Assembly: GCA_017311185.1 (NCBI GenBank)
Contig: JAESUZ010003519.1
Location: forward strand, 164,467-228,466
DNA: 64,000 nt
Source of the DNA: Proteles cristata cristata
Lineage: Eukaryota > Chordata > Mammalia > Carnivora > Hyaenidae
Reading direction: 5' to 3'
The stretch's first letter is position 1; the number at the start of each line of letters is the position of its first letter. Below the pieces are notes generated by a model. That model searched no databases and had not been told where the DNA came from. It saw nothing but the letters and a program-made list of their open reading frames with translations. This document shows, piece after piece, positions 1-11,814 of this stretch. A program made the translations under genes and the position numbers.

Positions 1-294
1 GGTATTTTATTTGCCAACAATGTTTCTTTCAGTTCTGTCCAATAAAAATAGTTTGAGTGGATGGATGGTGTGGAGAGACAAGGTTCTTATACCTATAGGT
101 CTTTCTGATCTTTCATCTTTCCCCCTGAGATCTCTACTACACTTTTCATCAAAAGCACCAGATACATGCTTCTTCAGGAATGATTCTCATGCCTGTTTCA
201 CAGCAATTGATGATGTGTACTTTCCTTGTGTAGCCATGTGCATGGTGTAACTGATCTTCCTTGTTTAGCAGTTAATAAGCACTTTTCTTTGCCT

Positions 295-510
295 GGCAGC
301 CTCCTACTTCTCTTTTAAGACTTGGCTCAGGCATCCTCTCTGTAATACTCATTTCTTGACACTTCTCCTGCCCCCAACACTTCTGCTTCTGCTCTCATAA
401 CATCATGTATTTATGCCTGTCAAAGCACTCATGGCACTGTATTGAAATTTTGTGGTATATATCTGTCATCCTCTCTAAAGTGTAAGTTTTTCTAGGTCAG
501 TGGCTGCCTG
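295..510 (+). repeat. L2 LINE 3'-end relic
   Basis: The stretch follows the usual L2 3' end in order: a 'gacttggctcaggcatcctc' block, a C-rich middle, 'catggcactgtattgaaatt', then the 'taagtttttctagg' block. It is diverged, has no reading frame and no clear ends. The call rests on remembered consensus order. Confidence 0.6.
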
Positions 511-2159
511 GGATTTCAACTCCAATTTTTCTGATTTCAATCCCCCCACAAACTCTTCATACTTTGTCACACATGGGTTACAAAGTGAGGAGGCTATGGT
601 GCCTGAGTTCTGGAAATTTGTAAGAGCAGTACATTAAATTTAAGCACATGGTGTTACATGACTGCACACAATTAAATCCTTTGAAAAAGAGGCCAGTATT
701 GGAGGGCTCTAGCAAAGTGCATACCAGGGGCCAAACTCATTTAAGAGTTGATTGTTCATTGTCTGATGTTTCCTATTGTGAGCATGATCTTTGCCTAGAG
801 GTAGATTGGCTGGAAATGCTTAGGGTCTGTGCTTTAGTTCCCTCTTTTTTTCCCCGTGGTTATGTAAGAAGATGGGGAACTTAAGTGGTCTTACAAATTG
901 AAAGAATGATGTTGGTTTAGAATGGGTGGCTGTGAGCCCATGATATATGGAATGGAGGAGAGCTTCACCTCTTTCCTGCGTTAACTGTGAGGAATAAATG
1001 CCACAGAATGGGTTAAGAGACTTTTCCCCAAATGCTTAATTTCCCTCTTGAACAGAGGATCGCAGACTTATGTAATCCTAGTGTTGGAAAGCATTTCAAA
1101 GATTATATTAATATATTGGTGAAAGAGAGATTGGGTAGATAATTCTAACTGTCCATATCCACAGTGCTCAATAGTTGGTTAACAAACTAACCATTAGCTC
1201 TTTTCTCAGACAAATGTGTTGCATTAACAAAAGGCAGAGAGACTTAGATTCATTTGCTTTGTTAGCCTGATCCATTATACATTCCACTTGATACAATATT
1301 CCCAAGTGGTGTGTATATGTCTCTAGAGTAAAATTCAAAAAATATTTTACCAGTATATGTTATAACTGCACATATCTTAGTCACATTCTCAGGTGTGCAA
1401 AAAAAGTAACTTTCATTTCCTGTCACTTGAATTTATTTCTATGTCTCCATCTACATCTTTGGAGAAAATGAAATCTTAGAAAATGCCAGGCAAATATAGT
1501 CATCATAGGTTAAAACTCAGCCTAGTCATGTTTTCTTCTGCCTCTTTCCCCAGGCCATGCCATCATTTTTCAGGATTCCATGAAGGAACCCTTGGACTCC
1601 TGAACTTGTTGGGAGTCCACGCATTGGAGCTTAATAGGTAGGGGACACAGGCCCAAGGATTCTTAGAAGTTGTCATCAGAGTCTAACTCTTGTTGCCTTT
1701 CTCTAATCCTTCTCTAGTCTTGCCTCATGGAATCAGTATTGAATCTATACTGAAAAACTCATGATAACCAATGTTACTTCTGTGCTTATTGTTCAAACCA
1801 GGACTCAAACAATGCAAAAGATTCAGGATTTTTCAGCTCAAAGGCCTTCTTCACCAAGCTGTTGTTTCTTCTAAAGATTCACAGTTGTATTTGAACCTTA
1901 AAAACTGAGTCTGGATCACTAGATGTTGGGCATGTTGGAGTTGGTTTTATTATAAACTTTTATGGCTTACATATATATTATATATGTATAGTTTTTCATG
2001 AGTGGATATTAAAAAAAACCGGATCAGTAACTTTCTACATCTTTGCAGTAGCAATTCAACTCTGCGGGTATGAGGCTGGAGCACCTGGCTGTCTGGACTG
2101 GCAGTGACAGGGACTCTAGAAAACAAGGACATGCAGGAGATGGAGGCCATGCTTTACAA
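511..2159. other. unrecognised non-coding stretch
   Basis: No reading frame above about 80 codons and no repeat family that I recognise. There is an AT-rich patch with a (TA)-like run near 1970-1990. Nothing here supports an exon. Confidence 0.4.
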
Positions 2160-2172
2160 ATTCTTCAAATAA

Positions 2173-2336
2173 GGGGCACCTGGGTGGCTTAGTCAGTTGA
2201 GTGTCCAACTTCAGCTCAGGTCATGATCTCATGGCTCATGAGTTTAAGCCCCACATCAGACTCTGTTCTGGCAGCTCAGAGACTGGAGCCTGCTTGGGAT
2301 TCTGTGTCTCTGTCTGTCTCTGCCCCTTCCCTGCTT

Positions 2337-2374
<38 letters not shown>

Positions 2375-2393
2375 ATTAAAAAAATAAAAAAAA
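2173..2393 (+). repeat. SINEC_Fc (tRNA-derived SINE)
   Basis: The head ggggcacctgggtggctta is followed by a decayed B-box region, a CT microsatellite at about 2339-2369 and an A-rich tail. The flanks share an imperfect ttcttcaaat-like duplication. Several substitutions in the promoter boxes suggest an older copy. Confidence 0.85.
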
Positions 2394-2844
2394 TTATTCA
2401 AATTATTCTTCCACATATATAATTCATTGTTATAAGTTTGATGAGCCATTAAATGTTATGATACTTCTAATCTTATCATAATGGAAGCTTATTCTTATTG
2501 TCTACTGAAGGGCTCAATTTTTTTCTCTTAAAGTTATAAATCACAATAAAATATGGAAGATATTAAATTAATTACTATCAAATTAATTTATTGATTAATC
2601 ACAATAAAATATAAATATTTTTTATAAAAAATAAAATTTTTATTTAAATCCTTCCACAGAAAATGTATTTAAACATAATAATTTTAATTTTACATATTTT
2701 TCATGTTTTTTAAAAAGATAATAGTATATTTTGAGGGGTGGGACTAGAGTGCCTTATAACTATTGGGATTTAAGATTAAAACTGTCAGTAATATTGTGAG
2801 TGTTTAGCAGTTGCTCACTGTCTGGCAGGCCCCTGATACCCTGA
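2394..2844. other. AT-rich non-coding stretch
   Basis: Very AT-rich, with repeated aattaattta and aaataaaat-like words at about 2540-2650. The phrase 'atcacaataaaata' occurs twice (near 2548 and 2598), which looks like a small local duplication. No gene signal was seen. Confidence 0.4.
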
Positions 2845-3785
2845 GGAGAGTGGAGCCTCTGGAACCAGACTGCCTGATTGCATATCCTGGTTTTTTTCTC
2901 TCTCTCTCTCAGTTGTTTCAACTTCTCATTTAAATTCTGATTAGTTAACATATGATGTAATATTGGTTTCAGGAGTAGAGTTTAGTGATTCGTCACTTAC
3001 ATGCAACACCCAGTGCTCATCCCAACAAGTGGGATGCCCATCACCCATTTAATCCGTCCCCCTACCCACCTCCCCTCCAGTAACCCTCAGTTTGTTCTCT
3101 ATAATTAAGAATCAATCATGGCTTGCCTCTCCTCCTCCCCCAACCCATATTTATCTCTTTATTAAATTCCAAATATGAGTGAAATCCTATGGCATTTTTC
3201 TTTCTTTAACTGACTTATTTCACTTGGCGTAATACTCTCTCACCCCTTATTATCCATTCATTAGTTGATGGACATTAGGGCTCTTTACATAATTTGGCTA
3301 TGGTTGATAATACTGCTATAAACATCGAGGTGCACATACCCCTTGAGTCAGTATTTTTGTATCCTTTGCATAAATACCTAGTAGTGCAGTTATTGGGTTG
3401 AAGGATAGTTCCATTTTTAACTTTTTGAGGAACCTCCGTACTGTTTCAGAGTGGCTGCAACAGTTTACATTCCCACCAGCAGTGGAAGAGTGTTTCCTTT
3501 TGTCCGCCTCCTTGCCAACATCTATTGTTTCCTGTGTTGTTAGTTTTAGCCATCTAATAAGCGTGAGATGATATCTCATTGTAGTTTTCATTTGTATTTC
3601 CCTGATGATGAGTGATGTTGAGCATCTTTTCACATGTTTGTTACTGACTTTTGTCTTAATGAACAGCCTACCTCTGTGCCTCAACTTCCTTACCTGTGAG
3701 GTAGCAACAATAACACTACTGCAGAAGGTTGTTGTAAGGATAAAATGAGTTAATGTATGTAGAGAGTTAGGTCAGAGAATGAAGT
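2845..3785 (+). repeat. MIR relic split by an L1 insertion
   Basis: The left piece (about 2850-2890) carries the MIR words 'gcctctggaaccagactgcctg'-like. The right piece (about 3643-3785) carries 'ctctgtgcctcaacttcc', 'ggttgttgtaaggat' and 'aaaatgagttaatgtatgta'. Both are in MIR order on the + strand. The L1 fragment at 2891-3642 sits between them, and roughly 40 bp of MIR appears lost at the junction. Confidence 0.6.
2891..3642 (-). repeat. 5'-truncated L1 3' end
   Basis: A T/CT-rich start (the L1 tail on the minus strand) is followed by the carnivore L1 3' end, with 'aacacccagtgctcatccc' near 3005. It reads into the C-terminus of ORF2, giving the minus-strand frame at 3316-3684 with stops. 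It resembles, but is more diverged than, the two long L1 copies. No clean target duplication is visible. Confidence 0.8.
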
Positions 3786-3969
3786 ATTAACCATTAAACC
3801 TTACCTTTTATACGAATCCAAATGCACATTTTCCCCCTCATAAACATGATGTCTCTGGGACATCATCCCAGAGACAGACTTCTCACAAACAAGACAGATA
3901 GACTTTTCAGAAAGTTTCAGGAGTTTCAGAATACTCCTGTCAATGGGTATTGTCAGGTTACAGCCCTGG

Positions 3970-4090
3970 GCAATTACTGGATATTTACCATGTATCAAGT
4001 GCTGTACTTGGGTGGATGGCAGGAATATGAAGTGGCCTTAAACATGGTCTGTCTCCAGGGAATTTAGAAACATGGCAATAAAATGGACAC
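3970..4090 (-). repeat. possible L2 fragment
   Basis: 'Tggatatttaccatgtatcaagtgctgtac' resembles the reverse complement of the L2 3' end, followed by degenerate 'gtctgtctccagggaattta'. It is short and diverged, so the family is tentative. Confidence 0.35.
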
Positions 4091-4929
4091 ATAAAGGATA
4101 GTTTTCAGAGCAAGATGGTTTATGCACAGGGTCTGTTGAAACCATAATTGTGCAAGGAGAGTTTAGCTTATGTTGGCATGGAGTGGGTGTCTAGGCCTTT
4201 GTGTGTGGTACTCCACTTCATGCTTCTTTTATTAGAAAGACATTGTTTTTTCATTGAGGAAGCTTCCCCTGACTCTACTGCCAGTCTCCTCTGGCACACT
4301 GGGCAAAGAATGGGGAGGGCATTCCGTGTAGGAGGAAAAGTATAAACAAAGCACTGGAAACACTGGAGAGCAAGGAGATCCTACATGGATTTGGTTCTGT
4401 GAAAATGTAATGTGTACCATGAGAAGTGATAGGAATGTTACTGAGACAGGGCAGGTGATAGCAGGCCATCAGAAGCTTTTAGGCAAAAGATTGTCATGAT
4501 CAGCCTCTACATGTTAGGAAATAATCCGTCATCAATGTGGAGGATGGTGATAGAGAAATCACTGGGAGGTTGTGCTGGTCCTGGTGAGGCTTTTTGCTGG
4601 CAACCTACCAGCCTAGTGGTCATAGGCACAGAGAGGAGGTGACGGATTCATGAGTTATTTGGGAGGAAAGATCCACAGAGGTCAGGAGTCATATGAGTGA
4701 TTTGGATTCGTTAGAAGGTGTCATTGCCTGAGATAGGGAACATAGGAAAAGAAGCAGTATCAGACGGATGGGAATCGTGAGTGTGGAGAACCCATTAGAC
4801 ATCCAGATGGCAGAGACTTGTTGAGTCGAATGTGAGTTAGTTACTGGCATATGTGGGTGAACTGGGCCAGGGAGTGTGTGGACCGTGCAGAGTGGTAGGC
4901 CAGGATGGGGTCTGGGAAACACTCATATT
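4091..4929. other. unrecognised non-coding stretch
   Basis: No reading frame over 77 codons and no repeat family that I recognise. The short frames overlap on both strands, as random frames would. Confidence 0.4.
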
Positions 4930-4943
4930 TAAAAGTGGAAAGA

Positions 4944-5170
4944 GGGGCGCCTGGGTGGCTTAGTCGGTTAAGCGTCCGACTTTCGCTTAGGTCATGATCT
5001 CGCGGTTCGTGGGTTCGAGCCCCACGTCGGGCTCTGTGCTGACTGCCAGCTCGGAGCCTGGAGCCTGTTTCAGTCTGTGACTCCCTCTCTCTCTGGCCCT
5101 CCCCTGCTCACGCTGTCTCTCTCTCTCTCTCCTAGAAATAAATAAAAAAAACATTAAAGAAAAATTTGAA
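4944..5170 (+). repeat. young SINEC_Fc with target duplication
   Basis: The head ggggcgcctgggtggcttag carries an A-box-like region and an intact B box (gggttcgagcc, 5011-5021), then a CT-rich block and an aataaataaa tail. The flanks duplicate 'taaaagtggaaagag' (4930-4944) as 'taaaggtgggaagag' (5171-5185). Preserved CpGs and intact boxes mark a recent subfamily, shared with the copies at 11217, 53436 and 59547. Confidence 0.95.
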
Positions 5171-5185
5171 TAAAGGTGGGAAGAG

Positions 5186-5655
5186 GAAGAAGAGACACAA
5201 AGAAAAAAGCAAAGACGGGGGCAGGAACAGGACTGTAGGGCATGGGGAGGAAGTGGGCGGAAACCAGTGCGGCTTACCTTTGAAAATTTGGCTAGTCAGA
5301 TTTGGAGAGAGAAACACTAATTATAAGAGAATAGGCAGAAAATAGGTAAGTAAAGGGAAGTTTGAACCGGAAAACCAGGAGAATCCTGCTGGGATGGTCC
5401 AGGCCTGGGGTTGTGACTGTATGAACCATAGTGACATCAGAGAATAGAAGAAAAGGACACTAGGAGGCTGGAAGACTGGGCAAACAATGACGCTACTGTC
5501 AGGAAGGTCATCTCCAGTCGGGCTATTTCCAGGAATATGTTCTTCTAGATTGGTCATACTGTAAAAATTATAGAACAGGATGTAATAGTGTTATTATTTA
5601 AAATCAGGTTCTATTTGTATGTACTAGTAAAAAGTGTTTCAGTGATGTTTTTTGC
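5186..5655. other. unrecognised non-coding stretch
   Basis: The + strand is purine-rich to about 5260. No coding or repeat signature was identified. Confidence 0.35.
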
Positions 5656-5667
5656 AGGCACTCCTTT

Positions 5668-5876
5668 TTTTAAAAATTTTTTTGACAGAGAGAGAGAGAA
5701 AGAGAGAACACATGTACGAGTAGGAGAGGGGCAGAGAGAGAGAGAGAGAATCACAAGCAGGCTCCCTGTGTCAGTGCAGAGCCTGATGTGGGGCTAGATC
5801 TCACAAACCATGATATCATGACTTGAGCCAAAATCAAGAGTCAGACAGTTAACCAACTGAGCCACCCAGGTGCCTC
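5668..5876 (-). repeat. SINEC_Fc
   Basis: On the + strand the A-rich tail appears as a T-run, then a GA repeat (about 5688-5750), a decayed B box, and 'gagccacccaggtgcctc' at the end. 'Ggcactc' flanks both sides (near 5658 and 5879), giving a short target duplication. Confidence 0.88.
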
Positions 5877-5884
5877 ATGGGCAC

Positions 5885-7534
5885 TCACTTCTTATTTAAA
5901 TGTGCTGAGACTGTGCCTTAAAGTGACAAATGAAGATAGTAACAGTTTGTATCTCTCAACTGGAGGGCAGGCAGTATAACACTGTGTAAATTCCCAGTTT
6001 CTGCTAGTTCCCTCTTGTTTAAAGATGGGGCAGTAGAATACCTTCCTGAAAATGTTGTTTTGATAACTCACTGAGCTCAGTGTACACATTAGCATAGTGG
6101 CTGGTGCATAATAAGCACAGAAGAAAAGATTCATTGTTAGTGTTACTCCTATAAAGGAAGTTACTCTTATATGTGATTTTTATGCAAATTGCTGTTTATT
6201 GTACAGTTTTAGCAATTTGAAAATTAGAATGATTATAAGGAAGCTTATATTTGCTTCCAAGCTGTTAGTAAGAAGGAGATATTATTAGCAAAATAAAATG
6301 TACAGAAATTATTAAAAGGAAATATTTACCTACTTAAAAAAGCTGCTCTTTCGCCATGTTAGGAAGGCTCTCCACGTACACATGATTTCATTCCATGTAA
6401 ACTAAAGCTAATGTGCAGATAATTGGAGTACTTTACAAGTTATTCAAATCTATTAAGGAGTGCAGAATGTCTACTAAATAACATTTAACCCAATTTACCC
6501 ATAGGGAACTTAGCCTTAAAATTGTATTTTTTTTTGTATATTGCATAGCAGAAAAATTGTATTGAATTCAGAAAATATTTCTTTCCAATACGTCAAGGGG
6601 TTTGATACCTTACCAAACGCCTTGATAACTTTTTAGTTTGCTTTTGGGTGCATATGATTTTATTGCTGAGAGTAGGAAGGGCTTTATTTTATGTTCCCTC
6701 TGAAATGTGGCATTCTCTGGGACTGTATTCTTCATATGGAAGGTGTTCAATAAATATTATTAGTATTTGTGTAGGAATAAAATAAAATTTTTGTAATAAT
6801 TTCAGAAATTGGTTCATCATTGCATACAGTTTATTGGAACATTTTAGTGTTTATTTTAGTCATCTAGTGTCAGGATGGGAAGATATCTTTAATTAGTGGT
6901 TTGATTTTCCTCTGGAACATGTATTTACAAATTATTTCTCTTTCTTTCCTAAAGAATAGACTAATTCATTGTGACTACCCTTCCTGGAAATTTGATGCTT
7001 AGCATTAGGCTGTGGTTATTATATTTATGAACAACATTAGTCAGAATTCTTCTTCTCATGGGCATAATATCAAGGAGTTTTTTATTTATCAATCTCATTT
7101 CCTTCATCAAACTCTGTGAGATATGATATATTTTAAGCTCAATCTGAAATACACTAAGATTTATAACATTCTTGAAGTAAAATTGATTCCTCAAAAGGTT
7201 TTCCAGTTAGTTATTGATTTCCCTTTTCACAACTGTGGTTTTGGTCTTCAGTGTAGAATGAAAAAGAGAGATGAGTTTTGGCACCGGATCCTATCAAAAG
7301 TACATTTGTAAATAAGAGAGTGCTGGACCCTTCATTGTCCAGGGTGAATTTTAGGCCTACTTCAGTTAAATTAAAAGAGAAAATTATAAAATCTTTCACT
7401 TTCATTTGTAGGTGAGATTGCTCATCCATCTTGAGGAAGAAGGTATTTCCCCCCTATTTGACAATATCTGTTTCCTATTTTTGGAGAAAAGCAACACCTT
7501 TTCAGAAATGAATCTGAAGTGATTCCAGCATGGT
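5885..7534. other. unrecognised non-coding stretch
   Basis: AT-rich, with only short frames and no recognisable domain. 'Gaaggtgttcaataaatatta' near 6738 resembles the tail of an L2 or MIR element but is too short to call. Confidence 0.4.
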
Positions 7535-7550
7535 CAGTATGGCCTGATTA

Positions 7551-7765
7551 AAAAAAAATTTTAATGTTTTATTTATTTCTGAGAGAGAGAGAGAGAGACA
7601 GCGTGAGCGGGGAGGGTCAGAGAGAGAGGGAATACAGAATCTGAGATAGGCTCCAGCCTCGGAGCTAGCTGTCGGCATAGAGCCCGACTCAGGGTTCAAA
7701 CCCACAAACTGTGAGATCATGACTGAGCTGAAGTTGGATGCTTAACTGACTGAGCTGCCCAGGTG
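7551..7765 (-). repeat. SINEC_Fc with 16-bp target duplication
   Basis: The tail, GA repeat, body and 'gagctgcccaggtg' head appear in minus orientation. The flanks are 'cagtatggcctgatta' (7535-7550) and 'cagtatggactgattta' (from 7766), one mismatch apart. This fixes the ends of the insertion. Confidence 0.93.
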
Positions 7766-8132
7766 CAGTATGGACTGATTTAGTTGGAGGTAGGGGTTCA
7801 AGTTTGAGGGAAAGTGTCTGAACTGGGGAAGAAGATCCCTGAGATGCCAGAGTCCTATCTTGACAATGTTTTGGGTCTTTCTTCTTTGAGCTTTCTAAAA
7901 TATCTATTTTCAGTGGTTTGTACTGAATAAGATATTCGGTGAGGTAGTCTAATTGTTTATAGCATTTCACTAAATCCAATAATTTATGTGTATCTATAAC
8001 TTGATATTTAGTGACTTGTGAAATGACTTAAACCTCATTGTTGAAGTCAGATAAGTCCAGGTTTTCCCAATCACTGTTTTAGTTTCTCCAAAAAAATATG
8101 CATTGAAAAATGGGCAGTACTTACCAAGAGCA

Positions 8133-8157
8133 AAACAAACAAACAAACAAACAAAAA
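8133..8157. repeat. (CAAA)n microsatellite
   Basis: About six tandem CAAA units. It lies inside otherwise unrecognised sequence (7782-8274). Confidence 0.85.
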
Positions 8158-8451
8158 CCCCTTATAGGAGCCTGATGCTTGATGAGATTTGATGAAAGAA
8201 ATGAATTCTGTGATAGATCCTCTGATTATAAGTCTAAGGAGCCCTTTAGTAAGCATTATAAGCAGTATGCAGTTAAAAACACTCTTGGGTAAATTCCTAG
8301 CAGTGCTATTGCTGGGTCATAGGGGAGTTCTATTAATTTTTTGAGGAACCTCCACACTGTTTTCCAGAGGGGCTGTACCAGTTTACACATCCACCAACAG
8401 TGTAGGAGGGTGCCTGTTTCTCCACATCCTCGCCAACATCTAGAGTTCTCC

Positions 8452-8504
8452 GATTTGCTCATTTTTTTTTTACAAATAGTTTATTGTCGTGATTTACTCA
8501 TTTT
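8452..8504 (-). mobile_element. ~26-bp L1 3'-end micro-insertion
   Basis: Inside ORF2 sequence, 'gatttgctcatttt' (from 8452) recurs as 'gatttactcatttt' (8491-8504). Between the two lie a T-run and 'acaaatagtttattgtc', which matches the extreme 3' end of the long L1s ('gcaaatagtttattgtc' near 47990). The undisturbed L1 copies have a single 'gatttgctcattttagcc' or 'gatttactcattttagcc' here. This fits an extremely 5'-truncated L1 insertion with target duplication. Confidence 0.75.
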
Positions 8505-9329
8505 AGCCACTCTGACCAGTGTGAGGTGGTATCTCAGTGTGGTTTTGATCTGCATTTTCCTGATGATGAGGGACGCTGAGCATCGTTTCATGTGTCTGTT
8601 GGCCATCTGGATGTCCTCTTTGGAGAAGTGTCTGTTCATATCTTCTGCCCATTTCTTCACTGGATTATTTGTTCTTCGGGTGTGGAGTTTGGTGAGCTCC
8701 TTATAGATTTTGGATACTAGCCCTTTATCTAATATATCATTTGCAACTATCTTTTCCCATTCCGTCATTTGCCTATTAGTTTTATGGATTGTTTCCTTTG
8801 CCATGCAGAAGCTTTTTGTCTTGATGATGTCCCAATAGTTCATTTTTGTTCTTGATTCCCTTCCCTTTGGGGATGTGTCAAGTAAGAAATTGCTGTGGTT
8901 GAGGTCAAGGAGGTTGTTTCCTGCTTTCTCCTCTAGGGTTTTGATGGTTTCTGGTCTCAGATTCAGGTCTTTTATCCATTTTGAGTTTATTTTTGTGTTT
9001 GCTGTGAAAAAGTGATCTAGTTTCATTCTTCTGCATGTTGCTGTCCAGTTCTCCCAGCACCATTTGTTAGAGAGGCTGTCTTTTTTCCATTGGATACTCT
9101 TTCCCGCTTTGTCAAAGATTAGTTTGCCATACATTTGTGGGTCCAATTCTGAGTTCTCTATTCTATTCCATTGGTCTATGTGTCTGTTTTGGTGCCAATA
9201 CCATACTGTCTTGATGATTACAGCTTTGTAGTAGAGGCTAAAGTCTGGGATGGTGATGCCTCCTGCTTTGGTTTTCTTCTTCAATATTACTTTGGCTATT
9301 ACTTTGGGGTCTTTTGTGGTTCCATACAA
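8481..9329 (-). pseudogene. L1 ORF2 fragment (post-RT and C-terminal region)
   Basis: A 282-codon open stretch of L1 ORF2p, in the inverted half of the twin-primed L1. It covers the region downstream of the reverse transcriptase palm. Visible words include '[20 protein letters not shown]', '[18 protein letters not shown]' and '[20 protein letters not shown]', all matched in the ORF2 copy at 48182-52025. The endonuclease and the catalytic FADD motif are absent. The frame is ended at its C-terminal side by a small foreign insertion at about 8465-8490, after which ORF2 resumes in another frame (8256-8462). It is a dead fragment with no promoter, and the only open question is its age. Confidence 0.9.
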
Positions 9330-10105
9330 ATTTTTGGATAGTTTGTTCTAGCTTTGAGAAGAATGCTGGTGCATTTTGATTGTGATTGCGTTGAATGTGT
9401 ATATTGCTTTGGGTAGTAATGACATTTTAACAATATTTATTTTTCTGATCCATGAGCATGCAATGCTTTTCCATTTCTTTGTGTCTTCTTCAGTTTCCTT
9501 CATAAGTTTTCTATAGTTTTCATCATACAGATCTCTTATGTCTTTGGTTAGGTCCAAGGGATACAGGAGTGCTGATACATAGGAGCACATGTACCCCAGT
9601 GTTCAGAGTAGCATTTTTAACAATAACCAAATCATGGAAAGAGTCTAAATGTCCATCAACTGACGAATGGATCAAGAAGATGTGGTTTATCTGTAAAATG
9701 GAATACTACATGGCAATGAGAAAGAATGAAATCTGGCCATTTGTAGAAACGTGGATGGAACTCAAGGGTGTTATGCTGAGTGAAATAAGTCAGGCAGAGA
9801 AAGACAGATACCATATGTTTTCACTTATAAGTGGATGAGGAGAAACTTAACAGAGGAACATGGGTTAACAGAGGAACAATGAGGGAGGAGAGGGGAAAAA
9901 ATAGTTGGGAAGAGGGAGAGAGGCAAACCATGAGAGACTCTTGAATACTGAGAATAAACTGAGGGCTGATGGGGGTGGGAGGAGAGGGGCAGGGGAGTGA
10001 TGGGCATTGAGGAGGGCACTTGTTGGGATGAGCACTGGGTGTTATATGGAAACCAACTTACAATAAACTATGAAAGAAAAACAAGAAGGAAAAAAACACT
10101 CTTGG

Positions 10106-11198
10106 TGAATCCTTTTTTTCTTAAACATATTGTGATTTCCCAGTCCCTTATTTTTCTACACGTATTTCATCTATTCATTGAGGTTTCAAATTCCCTTAAA
10201 AACCAGATAAAACCTGCCCCCCATGACAAGATTTCAAGCACAAATAGAGTGTGGGGGTTGAATAATTCAAATTCACCTTAAGGTATAAATGACTAACACC
10301 AGAGTCTATTCGCAAAGCAGGGATCATTTGCTCCTCAAATAAAGGGCCTGAGACTGGTCTGTTCTAGGAGGAGCCATAATGCAAATTGGATATGTTGTTC
10401 ACCATTTCTTCTGTTTCCGTGTGGCTCTGTTTATGTCTTGAATCACCAGATTGACTCTATATATCACCAATAACACATTCATCACTTCTGCATGTTATCT
10501 CTTGGCTTTTGGATAGTATATAGAATTGGAATAATTATAACTCGGGCTGTTCATAGATTAAAAACATATGATTTGAAACAAACATACCTTTAAGAAAAGA
10601 CAACATTTGGAACTTGTTATCTTTGTAAGAATTTTTTTTTTTTTTGAAAAGACAATCGTATGGGATTCTAATGCTCTGGCTGACCTAAGAGAGGAGCAGT
10701 AAGGGGCTTAATGCTTTTCTTTCCTCACACAGTTTTCCTGGCCAGTGCCTGTGATCTGAATGATTGGCAAGCTCTGTAACTGAGTTCTTGGGAAAACAAA
10801 TGATCTCATAGATGGAGCTGCTCCATGTTAGGAAGTGCAAGAATTATGAAATGCAGTCACAGCAGGGAAAGAAGTTTGTTTGCATTTGGATGGTGACCTT
10901 TTGTTTCTAAGGTACCGTGGGGTGGATGAGGCTAATAAATGCCTTTACTGGGGTCCTGGGGAGAAATTCTGGTTTCTTTTCCCTACCCTCCTCTCATTTA
11001 ATTCTTTCTTTCCTTCTTTTTTAAATCTGGGTTTTTGACAGCACCTCTGAATCATGTGATGTACTTGAGGCTACCAGGTGAGAATATCTTTCAGCTTGGA
11101 TTTGATTCCAGGAAGCAGAGCTTCCTGGTTCCTGACTCTTTTAGAACATTCATCCTTGTAGCCCCTCAGTGGTTTATAGTCATTTGTCTATGTTGAAA
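10106..11198. other. unrecognised non-coding stretch
   Basis: It holds a T-run near 10630 and no coding or known-repeat signature. Confidence 0.4.
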
Positions 11199-11216
11199 TG
11201 ATGTATATTATTTCTT

Positions 11217-11440
11217 TCTTTTTTTTTTTAATGTTTTATTTATTTCTAGGAGAGAGAGAGAGAGAGAGATAGCGTGAGCAGGGAGGGCCAGAGAGAGAGG
11301 GAGTCACAGACTGAAACAGGTTCCAGGCTCTGAGCTGGCAGTCAGCACAGAGCCCAACGCGGGGCTCGAACCCAAGAACCGCGAGACCATGACCTAAGCG
11401 AAAGTCGGACGCTTAACCGACTAAGCCACCCAGGCGCCCC
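11217..11440 (-). repeat. young SINEC_Fc with perfect 18-bp target duplication
   Basis: A complete minus-strand SINE: T-run tail, GA repeat, intact B box in reverse complement, and the 'aagccacccaggcgcccc' head. 'tgatgtatattatttctt' occurs at 11199-11216 and again at 11441-11458 without mismatch, so the ends are certain and the insertion is recent. Confidence 0.96.
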
Positions 11441-11458
11441 TGATGTATATTATTTCTT

Positions 11459-11814
11459 ATATGTTATAGGAAATCAACAAGTTTAACTAGTACCCTTTTA
11501 TATCTTCTCATATATTCAGGAAGTTGTAGACAAGGGGTAGAGGTGGAGCCCTCCCCTGGGGAAGGGCTTGTTCTGTGATAGGAAAGATCTCAGTAGTCTC
11601 AATCACTAGCATGTCTGGTCAGCCCAGACACAGAGTCAGTGCTCTACTCTACCTGTGTCTGGGTAGCTCCTACCATCCTACCTTCAGCTTTTATCTTTTT
11701 GTTGTCTACTCCTTAAGTGCTTCCCTGGACTCTTGGGCTCAGAATATTAACAGAGAAGAATCTTCCTCCTTCATCCTTCTCATTTTGACCTCCAAGCCTA
11801 TCCTGATTTTCTTC
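11459..11814. other. unrecognised non-coding stretch
   Basis: Part of a 116-codon + frame (11575-11925) lies here, but it runs into the L1M repeat and has no domain. It is treated as chance. Confidence 0.4.

Larger units (their letters stand above)
8275..10105 (+). mobile_element. L1 3' end with 5' inversion (twin priming)
   Basis: The insertion is flanked by a perfect 14-bp duplication, aaaaacactcttgg, at 8275-8288 and 10092-10105. The right part (about 9553-10091) is L1 in + orientation: the ORF2 C-terminus, the 3' UTR, an aataaa signal near 10063 and an A-rich tail. The left part (about 8288-9552) is the upstream ORF2 segment inverted onto the minus strand. The outer end of the inverted piece (near the coded 'GIYPR') and the start of the + piece ('MLIHRSTC') are neighbours in an intact L1, so the two pieces fit with almost no loss. 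This is the classic product of twin-primed reverse transcription. Confidence 0.93.

Noticed and set aside
5011..5021. B box as part of a tRNA gene
   Set aside because: It belongs to the tRNA-derived head of a SINE with a SINE body, tail and target duplication. No functional tRNA fold is expected.
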